From Auanema rhodensis (Eukaryota; Nematoda; Chromadorea; Rhabditida; Rhabditidae), in NCBI GenBank assembly GCA_964057225.1, contig OZ059895.1, forward strand, positions 10,850,001-10,914,000: 64,000 bases of DNA. Direction: 5' to 3'. A program made the translations under genes and the position numbers. Below, piece after piece: positions 12,536 to 22,661 of this stretch; the stretch's first letter is position 1, and each line of letters begins with the position of its first letter. Below the pieces are notes generated by a model. It was not told where the DNA came from, did not search any database, and saw only the letters and a list, made by a program, of their open reading frames with translations.

Positions 12536-13340
12536 AGTAGAGAGCCGTGCAAAATTTACTAACCACGCCCCCAAACAGCTGTCAAAAACATACTTTTGGG
12601 GGCGTCAGCTGCTAAAAACATACTTTTGGGGCGCGTCAGCTGTCAAAAACATATTTTTGAGCGTCAGCTGTTAAAATCATATTTTGGGATCATGGTTCAT
12701 GGATTTTCCTTTTTTAAATTTAAAAATCATGATTTAAAGCATGATTTTTTTTTTTTTAAATTATATTTTAAATTTGTTTTTTCAAATGTATGTATATAGA
12801 TTTAATTATTTTTAAATCTATTAAGTAAAAATAAAAATTATAAATTTTAAATATTTAAATATTTAAATTTTAAATATATAAATTTGTTTTTTAAATTTTA
12901 TTTAATTATTAAATTTATTAATAATGTTTGTTTACTTATTTTGTTTATTTTTTATTGTATTGTGTTTGTACTATTTTATTTGTATTTTAAAGAACAATAA
13001 AATTTTTGCATGTATATCGTTTTGTTCACCGTACTTGTTATGGGTAATTCAATGGAACACATATCGAAAGTTAATTCGATAAGAACGATATGAAATACCA
13101 AAATTTAATGGAACACATATCGAAGGTTAATTCGATAAGAACGATATGAAATTATTAATTTTTGAAATTGCGAATTGTTATTAATTATTGTAACAAGTAA
13201 AGGTTTCAAATTATAATAAAAGATTAGTTTTAAACTTTATTTTACTATTATAACAATACAATAACTAAATAGAGCACACATTGAAGGTAAATACAATAAG
13301 ATTAACAAACAGTTGCGCTGACCTCAATGAAACGCATAAA
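12536..13340 (+). repeat. Polinton 1 left terminal inverted repeat
   Basis: It begins AGTAGAGAGCC. Its first 150 bp hold four copies of a motif close to GCGTCAGCTGTCAAAAACAT. An AT-rich part and two copies of AATGGAACACATATCGAA follow. The mirror copy is at 25900-26735. The first 30 bp are absent from the right copy. Confidence 0.85.
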
Positions 13341-13639
13341 GTTAATTTAATAAGAAATAATAACAAAAATTAATCCGACGGGGACAATAAAAACAGATGT
13401 ATTCAATAAGCTTATTTATTTTAAAGTTTATCGCAACTGCTAATTTTGACAGCTGTACCCAAATCCATGTTACATAACAAATTACAATGCCAACAGCAAT
13501 GTGTAGACTGATGTATTCATTATATCAAGGTACAATGGCTGCTAATAGGTTGTGTCTTTTTGATTATTTGTTTGTAAACTTTTTCTTTTTTTAGTTATAA
13601 ACGTTTATGTGAAGAGCTAGTTATAAACGTTTATGTGAA

Positions 13640-16600
13640 GAGCTTTGATTATGAAGAGATTAATCAGCTCAGGTAATTTAACACAATTTTGAATCTTTAT
13701 ATATATTTTGTTTTTTTAGTAAACGTATAAAGTTTACCGAGGCTGGTGGGATCGAGCTCTGTGAGCCCACATCACCCACTTTTAACAGTGGGCCCTCATC
13801 ATCAAGGGTTATTGAAGTAATAACCTTGGATGACAGTGATGAGTAAGCGATATTAAAAATTATAGCAATTAGTTTTTTTTTCTTTTCAAGAGAATGGGAT
13901 CCCGCTACCCCATCAACCAGTGGAGGGCAAGTCGGATATGGAGCGGCTTTCAACGATGTCTGTAAAATAGAGGTGCGATCTTTTATTTACATATTATTTC
14001 ATAATATATCTTTTGAAACATGAAATTTTCTCTTGCTCCAGTTGCATATTTTGAAAACATTTTGAAATTTATTTCTCTTTTTCAATTGCATTCATAAAAT
14101 TCTCTCTCTCTCTCATCTTTACATTTCATCTCAATCTATATCTTTTATCAAACAAATTGCAAGTATTTTGAAATTTATATATTCATTCTTTTGAACAGCA
14201 TTCATTTTAAAATTTTTACATTTCATCTCACTATATATCTTTCTTTCAACCATTTTGAATTCTTACAAATTATAAATATTTCAAACATTTTGAACTAGTA
14301 AAATAATAAAACACCATCTTGTCCTTCTCAATTATCTTTAAACATTTTTCGAACAACAATTTAAACATTTTAACAAATGTTTATAAAAGTTTTTTCAAAG
14401 TTGATAAAAAAAAAAACTTTATATTTAAAAATCAAAAGCCATTTATTTTTAAACATTGATAAGAATAATTTAAAGAAAAGTAAATTTATTAAAAGTTATA
14501 AACAAAAATTATTTATATTTAAACTAAAAGCGTATAACCATTATAAAAAGTGTGTATTATAGTGGTCACACCGACGCATAAAACGCACTGGTCGGTTCAC
14601 CAACGTGGTCGTTAGATCGCTCACGTTCCCACATTTGGAAAACATTAATGAGCCAATGCATGTTGTCATGCCGCGGCTATTTAATGAGTTCCTTGATCGG
14701 TGCCTTGCTGAAAGTGGTGTGCCAGATAAACAAAAAGCACTATTTTGTTTATCAATAGAGCACCCATCCTTTGAAAAGGGATCCATATTTATGGATTTCC
14801 GTAGAAGGGAGCATTTGGATGGCGTTGCCATCATGAATGCCATCAGCAAGGTACAGCAATCAAAGCGAGAGGCTGTAATTAGCCAGGCAATGAATATTGA
14901 AATGTATGTGTTTGATGAAAGACCGGTGCAGCCAAGCCTGATGCCTGGTGAAGGTAGAGTTGGTTTCTATTTTGATGCCGAACTCAAAATACCTGGCACA
15001 ATTGAGAACAATGATACACATTGCCTGGCTAGAGCAGCAGTTGTGGGAATGTGGAAAGCCGATGAAGAGGCAGCAGAAGATGTAATTGAGAAGCGGAGGA
15101 TTCAAAATCTTCGTCGCAACTACATCTTGTTGCCAAATCAACCACATCATATCAATTTATTAAATAAGTGTGGTATTTCTGTACATTTACCAAATTATAT
15201 TTTAAACCATTTAAATATTATTGCAAGTTGTAATACAGACTATAAGTTTGTAGTATACGCTAGGCCACCTGGACAGCGTATACTACAAACTTATAGTCTG
15301 TATTATACAATATTCAGCGTATTTTTAATGAAACGGCTAGCAAAGTGGTAACACTAGGCTACCGAAATAATCATTATGACTATATTACAACTTGTAGTAG
15401 ATCACAGCTTTTTGATGGTATTATATGCCAACACTGTAAATTATCTTACAAAACAGTGTTGCATAGATGTAAAGCCAAGTGTAATTCGATGGAAAATGTG
15501 GTTGAAAGTAGCATAAGATGTGATAGTTGTAGAGTTTTGTTTAAAACTCGTCAATGCTTTGACAGGCATATTAGAAAAACATGTCGAATGTTTAAGGTAA
15601 TTTAAAAAATATATATAAAATTTTACAAGATTAAATTCAGACATGTGAAAACTGTGATCATTATCACAGGGTGCGTGCAGATAGACCGCACAATTGCAAT
15701 GAGAAATTTTGCAAAAAGTGTGAGCAAACAAAGCCTGAAGATCATTCTTGTTGTTGGGTACCACCTAACGACAAGAAGAAGGATCAGTTAAAAAAGAGGC
15801 AAGAAAAATACAAGGTTTGTATTTTACATCTTTACAAGTGTAATGCTTACTTGTTTAAGATTATTTTTTATGACTTTGAAACGGTTGTGTTAAAAAACGG
15901 TACAAATGTTCATGAATATGCAGATGAACAATGGCCCAATATGGTTGTGTATAATAAATTTTGTGAAAGTTGTATAGATGCCAACTCATGTGAAAAATGC
16001 ACAACCAAGGAGGGCCATTTTGGGTATCAACAAGGTGATAGTGAATGGTCTGTAACAGATCGTTTTCTTGATTGGTTACTCAACTCTGTTGAGAATGATA
16101 ATGCAATTTTGATTGCGCATAATGGTTCACGCTTTGACATACATTTCTTGGTGTCTAGGCTGATAAACCGTGGTATATATTCTGATCCAATTTTAAATGG
16201 GACCAAGATTATAAGCATGGTTGTCAAGCCTTTAAGAGGTCAAAAATTTAATCATTTATATTTTAAAGATAGTTATTTATTAGTGCCTTTACCCTTATCA
16301 GCGTTACCCAAGGCATTTGGTGTACCTGATATGAGTAAAGGACAGTTTCCTTACCTCTTTAATCATCCAATAAATTATGGCAAAGTGTTGCCATCTTTAC
16401 CACCAAAACAGTACTATTGTACTGCTAGAATGAAAGCAGAAGACCTAGCTTCATTCAATATTTGGTATGAAGAGCGTAATCAAAGAGCGTTTGATTTAGA
16501 TGAAGAGCTTTTGGAATATTGTAGGACAGATGTCCGTATTTTAACCAACTGTATGAAAGTTTACATGAAGTTGGCAACCGCCACCACTGGCTGGAATCCT

Positions 16601-18720
16601 GTCATACAATGTATGACATTTGCCAGTTTCTCTTTATTCCAGGCAAGTTTTTTAAAATACAAGCATTTTCAAAACTAGTATATTACAGTTGAAAATGAAC
16701 CACATTAAAGAGAACCAAGTGGGTATTCTGCCCGAGACTGGTTATTATGCCGGTCAAAAGCAGAGTATAATAGCCATAAAGTATATAAAATGGCTAGAAC
16801 AAGGATTGGGCCGCCCATTAATGCATAAGCTTAATGGTGGTGAATTTGCAGTGAGAGTAGATGGCCATTGCTATCTGCTTGATGCTTATGACCCCGTTGC
16901 CAATCATGGCTATGAGGTGAGTAATTTGTAATAAATGTAAAAAATGCAAATTTTTGTACATTAATGATTGTCTTTACCATGGTTGCCCCCAGTGCACCAA
17001 CAAGAGCGCTATAGCACCAGGCAGAAATGGTGAAACAATGGAAGAGGTAATTGTGACTTTTTTAATCATTTTAATTTGAAAAATTTAGGTTTATGATAAA
17101 ACCATGAAAAGGCTTCAAGCAATTCAAAGCCAAGGCATTAGTGTTACCACAGTGTGGGAGCACGAAATTAATGCTCGAATTTCGGCCAATGAAGAAATGG
17201 CAAAATTTATGCGTGAAACAAATGTTGTTACACGCTTGGCACCTAGAGATGCCTTTACCGGTGGCCGCACCCAGACATATAAGCTTTTGGCACAAGCTTC
17301 GGATAGATACTCGCTCGAGTATGTGGACTTTTGTTCACTATATCCATATGTCACCGCTTTTGATGCCTACTACCCTGTAGGTAATCCCAAAGTTATTACT
17401 GAGGGTTTCAAAAGCTTTGAGACATGTTGCCCATACAAGGGGCTAGTAAAATGTGACGTGCTTGCACCCACGAATTTGCTGTACCCTGTATTAGGCACAC
17501 GTATTGGCGGTAAATTAATTTTTACAAACTGTCGCACTTGTGCAGTCAAAAGTAAAAATGTAACATGTGAGCACCAAAATGATGTAAATGCTCGAAAGCT
17601 GCATCTAACTGTGACACATGTTGAGCTCGAGTGTGCCATACAACGTGGCTATAAAGTGCTTCATGTGCATGAGGTTTGGCACTGGGAAGAATGGCAACAA
17701 GGCGGCCTGTTTAAAGAGTTTGTACAAAAGTACATAAAAATTAAACAAGAGGCGTCGGGCTGGCCAAAGCCAAACATGACAGAGGAAGAAAAGGTATGTT
17801 TTAATAAAAGTATCACATTAAATAGAATTTTACAGGTAATATATCTCCAAGAGCACGAGGAGAACACTGGTGTTGCTCTGGAGAGCAATAAAATTGAAAA
17901 GAATGCTGCCATGCGTAGCATTGCCAAACTGCAGCTAAATAGGTTTGTAAACTTTTTAAAACAATACATTACAAATTTGCTTATAGTATCTGGGGTAAAA
18001 TGGGTCAAAGACCTGATAAAGCCCAAACCAAGATTATTGGTGTTGAGGACCCAGAAATTGGTAGGATCATTACTGATCCTGCAAGGGAACTCACTGGGTT
18101 CAAAATTGTGGATAATGTTGCGTACTGCACAACAGTACCAGAGGATTCACATTTGGCACCACCGCCTTTTACAAATGTAGCTATTGCGGCCTATACAACC
18201 GCTCATGCAAGGCTACTATTGTATAAGGCAATGAAGAAAATTGGAAAGAATTTGGTGTATACAGGTAATTTTATACTTTGTATTCAATTTAAACTTACAT
18301 TATTTAGGCACGGATTCACTAATTTATCAAAGGTGCCTGGATGAGCCAGATCCAATTGAGGATATGAAAGGTGAATGGTTAGGTAAACTAACCTCTGAAA
18401 TATCCGATGGTTGGTCAATGACCAAGTTTGTATCACCAGCAGCAAAAGTTTATAGTTATGAACTTGTAAATGCAGCTGGTGATGTAAAATATGTAACAAA
18501 GGCAAAGGGAGTGGTAAGTACGAGCTTTGACTTTTCAAATAATTTTATAATTTTCAGACATTGGACCACACGGCAGCGTCAGTGGTAAACTTTGAAAATA
18601 TAAAGCGACTGGTTTGCGGACTCGTTATGGATGGAGAAAAATTGGTTTTAAAAACCAATACGACATTGTTAAAGAGGCAACTCGGTGCCATATCCACAAT
18701 GGATATGACAAAAAGTACGC
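13640..18720 (+). pseudogene. PolB: Protein-primed DNA polymerase B, multi-exon, disrupted
   Basis: Exons, judged from GT/AG sites conserved with Polinton 2, end or lie at: ...13672, 13720-13842, 13891-13972, 14563-15596, 15641-15814, 15860-16642, 16689-16916, 16960-17046, 17089-17793, 17836-17942, 17987-18264, 18308-18513 and 18558-18719. The 3'-5' exonuclease motifs are FYDFET, AHNGSRFD and YCRTDV. The polymerase motifs are A (DFCSLYP), B (AMRSIAKLQLN joined to WGK across an intron) and C. A cysteine-rich part precedes the exonuclease. Four lesions are visible. A 30-nt inverted duplication at 15276-15305 shifts the frame. Motif C reads GTDS where DTDS is expected (18264-18316). The acceptor at 16958-16959 is AC. 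The C-terminus is replaced by antisense capsid sequence. A 24-nt in-frame deletion near 15483 removes three cysteines. Confidence 0.9.
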
Positions 18721-19123
18721 CAACAAGACCTACTACAACACGTTTTGGTGTATGAGACGTGAATAATATATTATTAGGTGAATCCAAGCGGCCTCCTTCT
18801 ATGAAATAAGAGCGCATTTTCACTGATGTCATGGGGTAGTGTATTCGATCCTTTGCGAGTTTATCTTCTATAGCCAATAGCTAATCCAGCGTTTAGATCA
18901 AACTCTTGAATGAGCAAATGTACATCGCTGATATCTACTTTCAAATTTGGAAACTCCTCCTTTAATGTAGTATCCTTGTTTTCATTATTCCAGCCTAGAG
19001 TGTCAATTAAAAAGTTATCACGGTTTGGATATGCAGTTAGCTCCATTTTTGAATAGTTTACAAACAGTAGTTGATATTAGGTAAAAGGGCTTGTGCTGAT
19101 TTTGAATCTATCAATTTAGCCAT
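18720..19123 (-). pseudogene. MCP: Major capsid protein, truncated at both ends
   Basis: The gene is convergent with PolB. It matches the middle of the capsid gene in Polinton 2 (63221-64000), including MELTAYPNRDNF and SVKMRSYFIEGGRLDSPNN. The C-terminal third is gone: a deletion of about 390 bp fuses PolB directly to capsid sequence at 18720. An extra A near 18874 shifts the frame. Upstream, sequence homologous to the N-terminal part is missing, leaving an ATG (19123) that reads into a stop after about 20 codons. The product would form the double-jelly-roll hexons of a Polinton virion, but this copy cannot. Confidence 0.75.
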
Positions 19124-19576
19124 TTAAATGTGAAACGACCGCTCACTAGTGATGCACAACCGCTTATGAGGTTTTGTGGTTTTGCGTCGTCGCCGTTTGC
19201 CCAAGCCGGTAAGATCTCGTATAGCTTGTCGGCCGGCTGTTTTAAGAGTTTCCTTGATATTATCGCTTTTCAGCACCCCATCGACAATTTCATTACCAGT
19301 TTTCAGCAACTGTCCGCCAAGAGGTGAATTTACAACTGGACTATTGCTTACAGCACTGGATAAGGCGTTTCTTCCGGCATTGATGAGATTTTGGGCTATA
19401 GGTGATTGAATGATGCGTGGTAGAAATGATGCCAAAGTTGCCAAAATACCACCCAAACCATGACCCCTCTGCATTCCACGTTGAAACATCATTCCGCTAA
19501 ATGGGGCGCCACCCATTTGTTGATTTAAAAGTGTTGTCCATTGAATAGAGTTGACATCCAAAAGGAGGTGCGGCAT
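19124..19576 (-). CDS. Putative minor virion protein with basic tail
   Basis: This 150-aa protein has the Gly/Met-rich segment FQRGMQRGHGLGGILATL at residues 35-52, an amphipathic/hydrophobic middle, and a basic C-terminal run GKRRRRKTTKPHKR. This layout (Gly-rich amphipathic helix, then a basic tail) is common among small Polinton proteins next to the capsid gene and recalls the internal capsid proteins of adenoviruses. That role is inferred, not shown. Its ATG at 19576 lies 51 bp from the divergent protease ATG, so the two probably share a bidirectional promoter. A partial copy is pasted into PolB of Polinton 2. Confidence 0.6.
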   Translation of the reverse strand: MPHLLLDVNSIQWTTLLNQQMGGAPFSGMMFQRGMQRGHGLGGILATLASFLPRIIQSPIAQNLINAGRNALSSAVSNSPVVNSPLGGQLLKTGNEIVDGVLKSDNIKETLKTAGRQAIRDLTGLGKRRRRKTTKPHKRLCITSERSFHI

Positions 19577-19627
19577 ATCGAACCGCACGCGCGCAATACA
19601 AAAGTTACACTAGATCATTCTACTAAA

Positions 19628-20083
19628 ATGTATTCGTCTGAAATAGTATCACTATTGCAATCTGTCCCCAGCACTCGGAAACTATTCCTCGGTGTATATA
19701 GCGCTGATACTCTACCCAAAACGCGTCGTAAAAACTTTGCACTTGTCGTAAATACTGACACACATGATAAGCCAGGCACACATTGGCAGGTCATCTTTGT
19801 CCGTAAGAAGCAAGCCTATTTTTTCTGTAGCTTGGGATATAAAATGAACAAGTACATTCAAAATTATCTGGCCAAATATAAAAAGGTAAAAATTAATACT
19901 TGCAAACCACAACGTATAATTGAATACACTTGTGGTGGCTATGTGGTATTTGTAATACTAATGTTGTCGGCTGGTAATTCATTTGAAAGCATTTGTTCAT
20001 TTTTTAAACTATTGAAAAATGATGATGTCTTTATTAAAGCGTTTATGCATAAAGTATTCGACTATAAATTGGCTACCATATAA
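19628..20083 (+). CDS. PRO: Adenain-like cysteine protease
   Basis: This 151-aa protein belongs to the adenovirus protease/Ulp1-like family that matures capsid proteins in Polintons. The catalytic histidine is in GTHWQVIF (about residues 57-64), the oxyanion Gln in CKPQRIIE, and the nucleophile in YTCGGY. The usual acidic third triad residue is expected in the FxDSxG motif after the His strand; here it reads FFCSLG, so Cys replaces Asp. Polinton 2 shows the same change. The ATG at 19628 is chosen because both copies share it and no ATG lies upstream in frame. Confidence 0.85.
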   Translation: MYSSEIVSLLQSVPSTRKLFLGVYSADTLPKTRRKNFALVVNTDTHDKPGTHWQVIFVRKKQAYFFCSLGYKMNKYIQNYLAKYKKVKINTCKPQRIIEYTCGGYVVFVILMLSAGNSFESICSFFKLLKNDDVFIKAFMHKVFDYKLATI

Positions 20084-20124
20084 GAAATTTGTCATTAATA
20101 ACCTGCTACATTACGTGGTCAGTT

Positions 20125-20244
20125 ATGAATATTCCTTGTCACTGTGAATTATGTGTCAAATACACGTTGGAGCAATCTAAACCAGCGCCCCCATTGGGAT
20201 TGGGCTTTTGTACAACACTAGCCATATTATTGCTCATTTTATAA
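20125..20244 (+). CDS. 39-aa membrane microprotein
   Basis: An ATG-initiated ORF between the protease and the zinc-finger gene. The N-terminal half has three cysteines and a histidine (CHCELC), the middle is Pro-rich, and the C-terminal half is one hydrophobic helix (GFCTTLAILLLIL) running to the stop. It has 41 bp of spacing on each side, consistent with a compact viral-style gene block. Family unknown; a small virion or membrane protein is possible. Confidence 0.4.
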   Translation: MNIPCHCELCVKYTLEQSKPAPPLGLGFCTTLAILLLIL

Positions 20245-20285
20245 AAGTGGGTTGATTGCGTGTGGTCGTTTTTCATTTTCCTCTA

Positions 20286-20750
20286 ATGGAACTTTTATGT
20301 AACAAATATTGTGGTACATGCAAGGAAATATTTTCTTCAACCAAGCATTTTAGTGATCACGTTTTGAAAAGACATGCAGGGATTCAACCCATATGTAACA
20401 ATTATATCAGCAATGCTGACTTTATTCAAAAATATGGACACTTGGATGGTGTTCGTAGACGTTTGTGCCCTCATTGTAGTGAAACTTTTGGAACAAGATT
20501 CAATTGTGAGCGTCATATTCGGCGTATTCATAATAATAATGGAACGAATGGTGAAGATGGTGATGGAAATGATACCAGCAAACCCTCTGAAAAAGCTGAG
20601 GAGTTTGTACATTCAATCCAATCAAAAAGATGCCGCAGCAATAGTGACGGAGAACATTCACAACACGAGCCGAGCGACAAACAAAACTGCCCTAAACTAT
20701 CTTTTAAACCTTCGAAAATAAAAATGTGGTATTGTATAACTGTTGAATAA
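20286..20750 (+). CDS. Two-finger C2H2 zinc protein
   Basis: This 154-aa protein has two C-x2-C-x12-H-x4-H fingers, one at residues 9-30 (CGTC ... HVLKRH) and one at about residues 58-79 (CPHC ... HIRRIH). An Asn/Gly/Asp-rich acidic linker and a Ser-rich, partly basic tail follow. It probably binds DNA and may regulate the element or serve in packaging; this is inferred. It ends five bases before the end of the convergent penton-like gene. Confidence 0.7.
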   Translation: MELLCNKYCGTCKEIFSSTKHFSDHVLKRHAGIQPICNNYISNADFIQKYGHLDGVRRRLCPHCSETFGTRFNCERHIRRIHNNNGTNGEDGDGNDTSKPSEKAEEFVHSIQSKRCRSNSDGEHSQHEPSDKQNCPKLSFKPSKIKMWYCITVE

Positions 20751-20755
20751 AGCGT

Positions 20756-21613
20756 TTATTTCATATTTTTAACATGCAATGTAACAACTGTAGAACCATA
20801 ATTAAATTGCATAGGACGACCAAATTCATCTAAAATTTTAATACGTATGGTATCGAGTGTTTGTCTAGTGATTGGTACATAACGAATAGGATTAAATGTT
20901 TTGGCAATCATTTTACCAAATTTAGTAGGAGGTGGTACAGGTAAACATGCAAGTAAATTAGCTTTCACATTACCAAGAATGGAATATTCTACAATATCAC
21001 AATATATATACATTGTATTAATGTTATTTGAAAAATCAATGGGACGCCTGGCTATTATTGTATCGTTGATGTTTTTATTTTCAAAACCAAGAAAATATGC
21101 AAAATCATCACCAAGCGTTGCATTCATTAATAGTCGCTTGCTTGTTACAAACTCTATGCGCTGCAATGTTTTGTTAAACTGAAATGTGGCATCTGCGAGC
21201 ATTTCCTCCACTAGCTTAGCTTCAGCCTGGCGATTATTATGCCACTTTTTTACATCTTCATCTTTATCTATTAAACTTTTTATACGTGCTTCTTCCTCAG
21301 CTCCAAGAGGCTTTGTATTGTTGGCGATAAATGATTCTCTTCCAGCATTGATTCCGCGTATTATTTCATCACCATTTGCATAGTTGCCTTTAGGCAAGTG
21401 TAGAATAAATTTTCTATTGGAAAAACGTAGTGTATAAAATAAATCTTTTTGAACAATTAATATAGAACAAGGAAAAATGATGTCTGTCAGCCCAATGCAA
21501 TATCTATTATTGCATAGCCTTAGTGTTTCAGGTAATCTGGTAAGAAACACTGATGATGTATTACTTTTTTCAGAGTCAACTGATGATGGAAGAGTAATGT
21601 AAAAATCATCCAT
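20756..21613 (-). CDS. Penton-like minor capsid protein
   Basis: This 285-aa protein starts MDDFYITLPSSVDS. That opening and the Pro-rich CLPVPPPTKFGK and NPIRYVPITRQTLDTIRIKI segments near the C-terminus are what I associate with the single-jelly-roll minor capsid (penton) protein of animal Polintons. A charged helical insert lies in the middle (about residues 103-140). The full length is open. The gene is convergent with the zinc-finger gene and divergent from the ATPase, with 79 bp between the two ATGs. Confidence 0.75.
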   Translation of the reverse strand: MDDFYITLPSSVDSEKSNTSSVFLTRLPETLRLCNNRYCIGLTDIIFPCSILIVQKDLFYTLRFSNRKFILHLPKGNYANGDEIIRGINAGRESFIANNTKPLGAEEEARIKSLIDKDEDVKKWHNNRQAEAKLVEEMLADATFQFNKTLQRIEFVTSKRLLMNATLGDDFAYFLGFENKNINDTIIARRPIDFSNNINTMYIYCDIVEYSILGNVKANLLACLPVPPPTKFGKMIAKTFNPIRYVPITRQTLDTIRIKILDEFGRPMQFNYGSTVVTLHVKNMK

Positions 21614-21692
21614 GACAAACCACCACTTGATACGTGTACACTATTGCAAATGAAATCATTTGCATTTTAGGTACATTTACGAGTGGTTGATT

Positions 21693-22340
21693 ATGGTTTT
21701 CAGCTTCAAACTACCCAGTCAGACAACTGTAATAGGTGCTACCCGATGCGGTAAAACAACCCTCATAAAGCACATATGTGAAAAAACTGAAACGTTTTTC
21801 AACGTCCCCATTGATAGAATATTCTGGTTCAGTCAATGTGGGTCATCGTCAGGTGTACCAATAAATGATGAGCGTTTAATAATTATTCAAGGGCCTCCTG
21901 ATCCTGATTTGATAAAAGTACAAAAGGGAGTAAATACTATACTAGTGCTGGATGATTTGATGAACTTTTTTTCATCGAATAAAGCAGCAAAGGAATTACT
22001 CAACAACATTTTTACAGTATGGGCTCATCACTGGAATTTGGCAGTGTTTAATCTTGTGCAAGCGGCATTTCAACTGGACAGGACCAGTCGAATCAATAGT
22101 ACATATATAATACTGATGAAAAGTCATTCAGATATATTACAAATACGTAATTGTCTGCAGCAATTATTTGGGCCACGTTTCAAAAATGCTCTAGAGGCGT
22201 ATGATGATGCAATGTCTACTCCCTATAGTCATTTACTGATTGACAATCATCCTTTAACAAGTGAGAAGCAGCATATACTATTTGATATAACAGCGGAGAA
22301 CCCTATTGTTTATGTTGCCAGAAATGTGTTTAGTGTTTAA
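21693..22340 (+). CDS. ATP: A32-like genome-packaging ATPase
   Basis: This 215-aa protein belongs to the FtsK/HerA-type packaging ATPases. The Walker A motif is GATRCGKTT (residues 16-24) and Walker B is TILVLDDLM, followed by an Asn/Gln-rich sensor region (FNLVQAAFQ). Length and motif spacing fit Polinton ATPases, which pump DNA into a preformed capsid. The start ATG at 21693 gives VFSFKLPSQTTVIG directly before Walker A. The gene leads a run of plus-strand genes ending in the integrase. Confidence 0.9.
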   Translation: MVFSFKLPSQTTVIGATRCGKTTLIKHICEKTETFFNVPIDRIFWFSQCGSSSGVPINDERLIIIQGPPDPDLIKVQKGVNTILVLDDLMNFFSSNKAAKELLNNIFTVWAHHWNLAVFNLVQAAFQLDRTSRINSTYIILMKSHSDILQIRNCLQQLFGPRFKNALEAYDDAMSTPYSHLLIDNHPLTSEKQHILFDITAENPIVYVARNVFSV

Positions 22341-22352
22341 AGTGCTTGTTCA

Positions 22353-22661
22353 ATGAGTGGTCGTATTTTGTCAAATTTCAACTTTTTGTCTTCTTGCGCC
22401 AAAACTCCTTGTTCTGTTTCCTCATTTTCTTTCGCACAAATTGAAATTATTGTTGAAATTGTATTTAATATTGTGAAAAATAATAATTTTCTTTTAACTA
22501 ACAAGGAATATAAAACCCTCTTGCCCATATCTTCATTATTACGTCAAATAGCTTTGATACGCACACCGGAAAAAGCTAAATCATTATTGGCAACGCTTTC
22601 ACACAAACAATTGAAAACAATAGTTACATGTGGTATTGCCTATTTTGGTTTTAAATCATGA
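22353..22661 (+). CDS. Small conserved Polinton ORF
   Basis: This 102-aa protein ends with LLPISSLLRQIALIRTPEKA and a Lys-rich helix leading to GIAYFGFKS. The pattern of a leucine-rich helix, a pause and a short basic segment ending in a Gly-Phe tail is typical of a small Polinton ORF found between ATPase and integrase; its function is unknown. It starts 12 bp after the ATPase and overlaps the next gene by 4 bp (ATGA), suggesting shared transcription. Confidence 0.6.
   Translation: MSGRILSNFNFLSSCAKTPCSVSSFSFAQIEIIVEIVFNIVKNNNFLLTNKEYKTLLPISSLLRQIALIRTPEKAKSLLATLSHKQLKTIVTCGIAYFGFKS

Noticed and set aside
12596-12799. 67-aa ORF in the Polinton left end
   Set aside because: It lies in the inverted repeat motifs and AT-rich DNA, and the mirror copy is not preserved as a frame.
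22337-22528. Minus-strand 63-aa ORF
   Set aside because: It overlaps the plus-strand ORF at 22353, which fits the known gene order and starts 12 bp after the ATPase.
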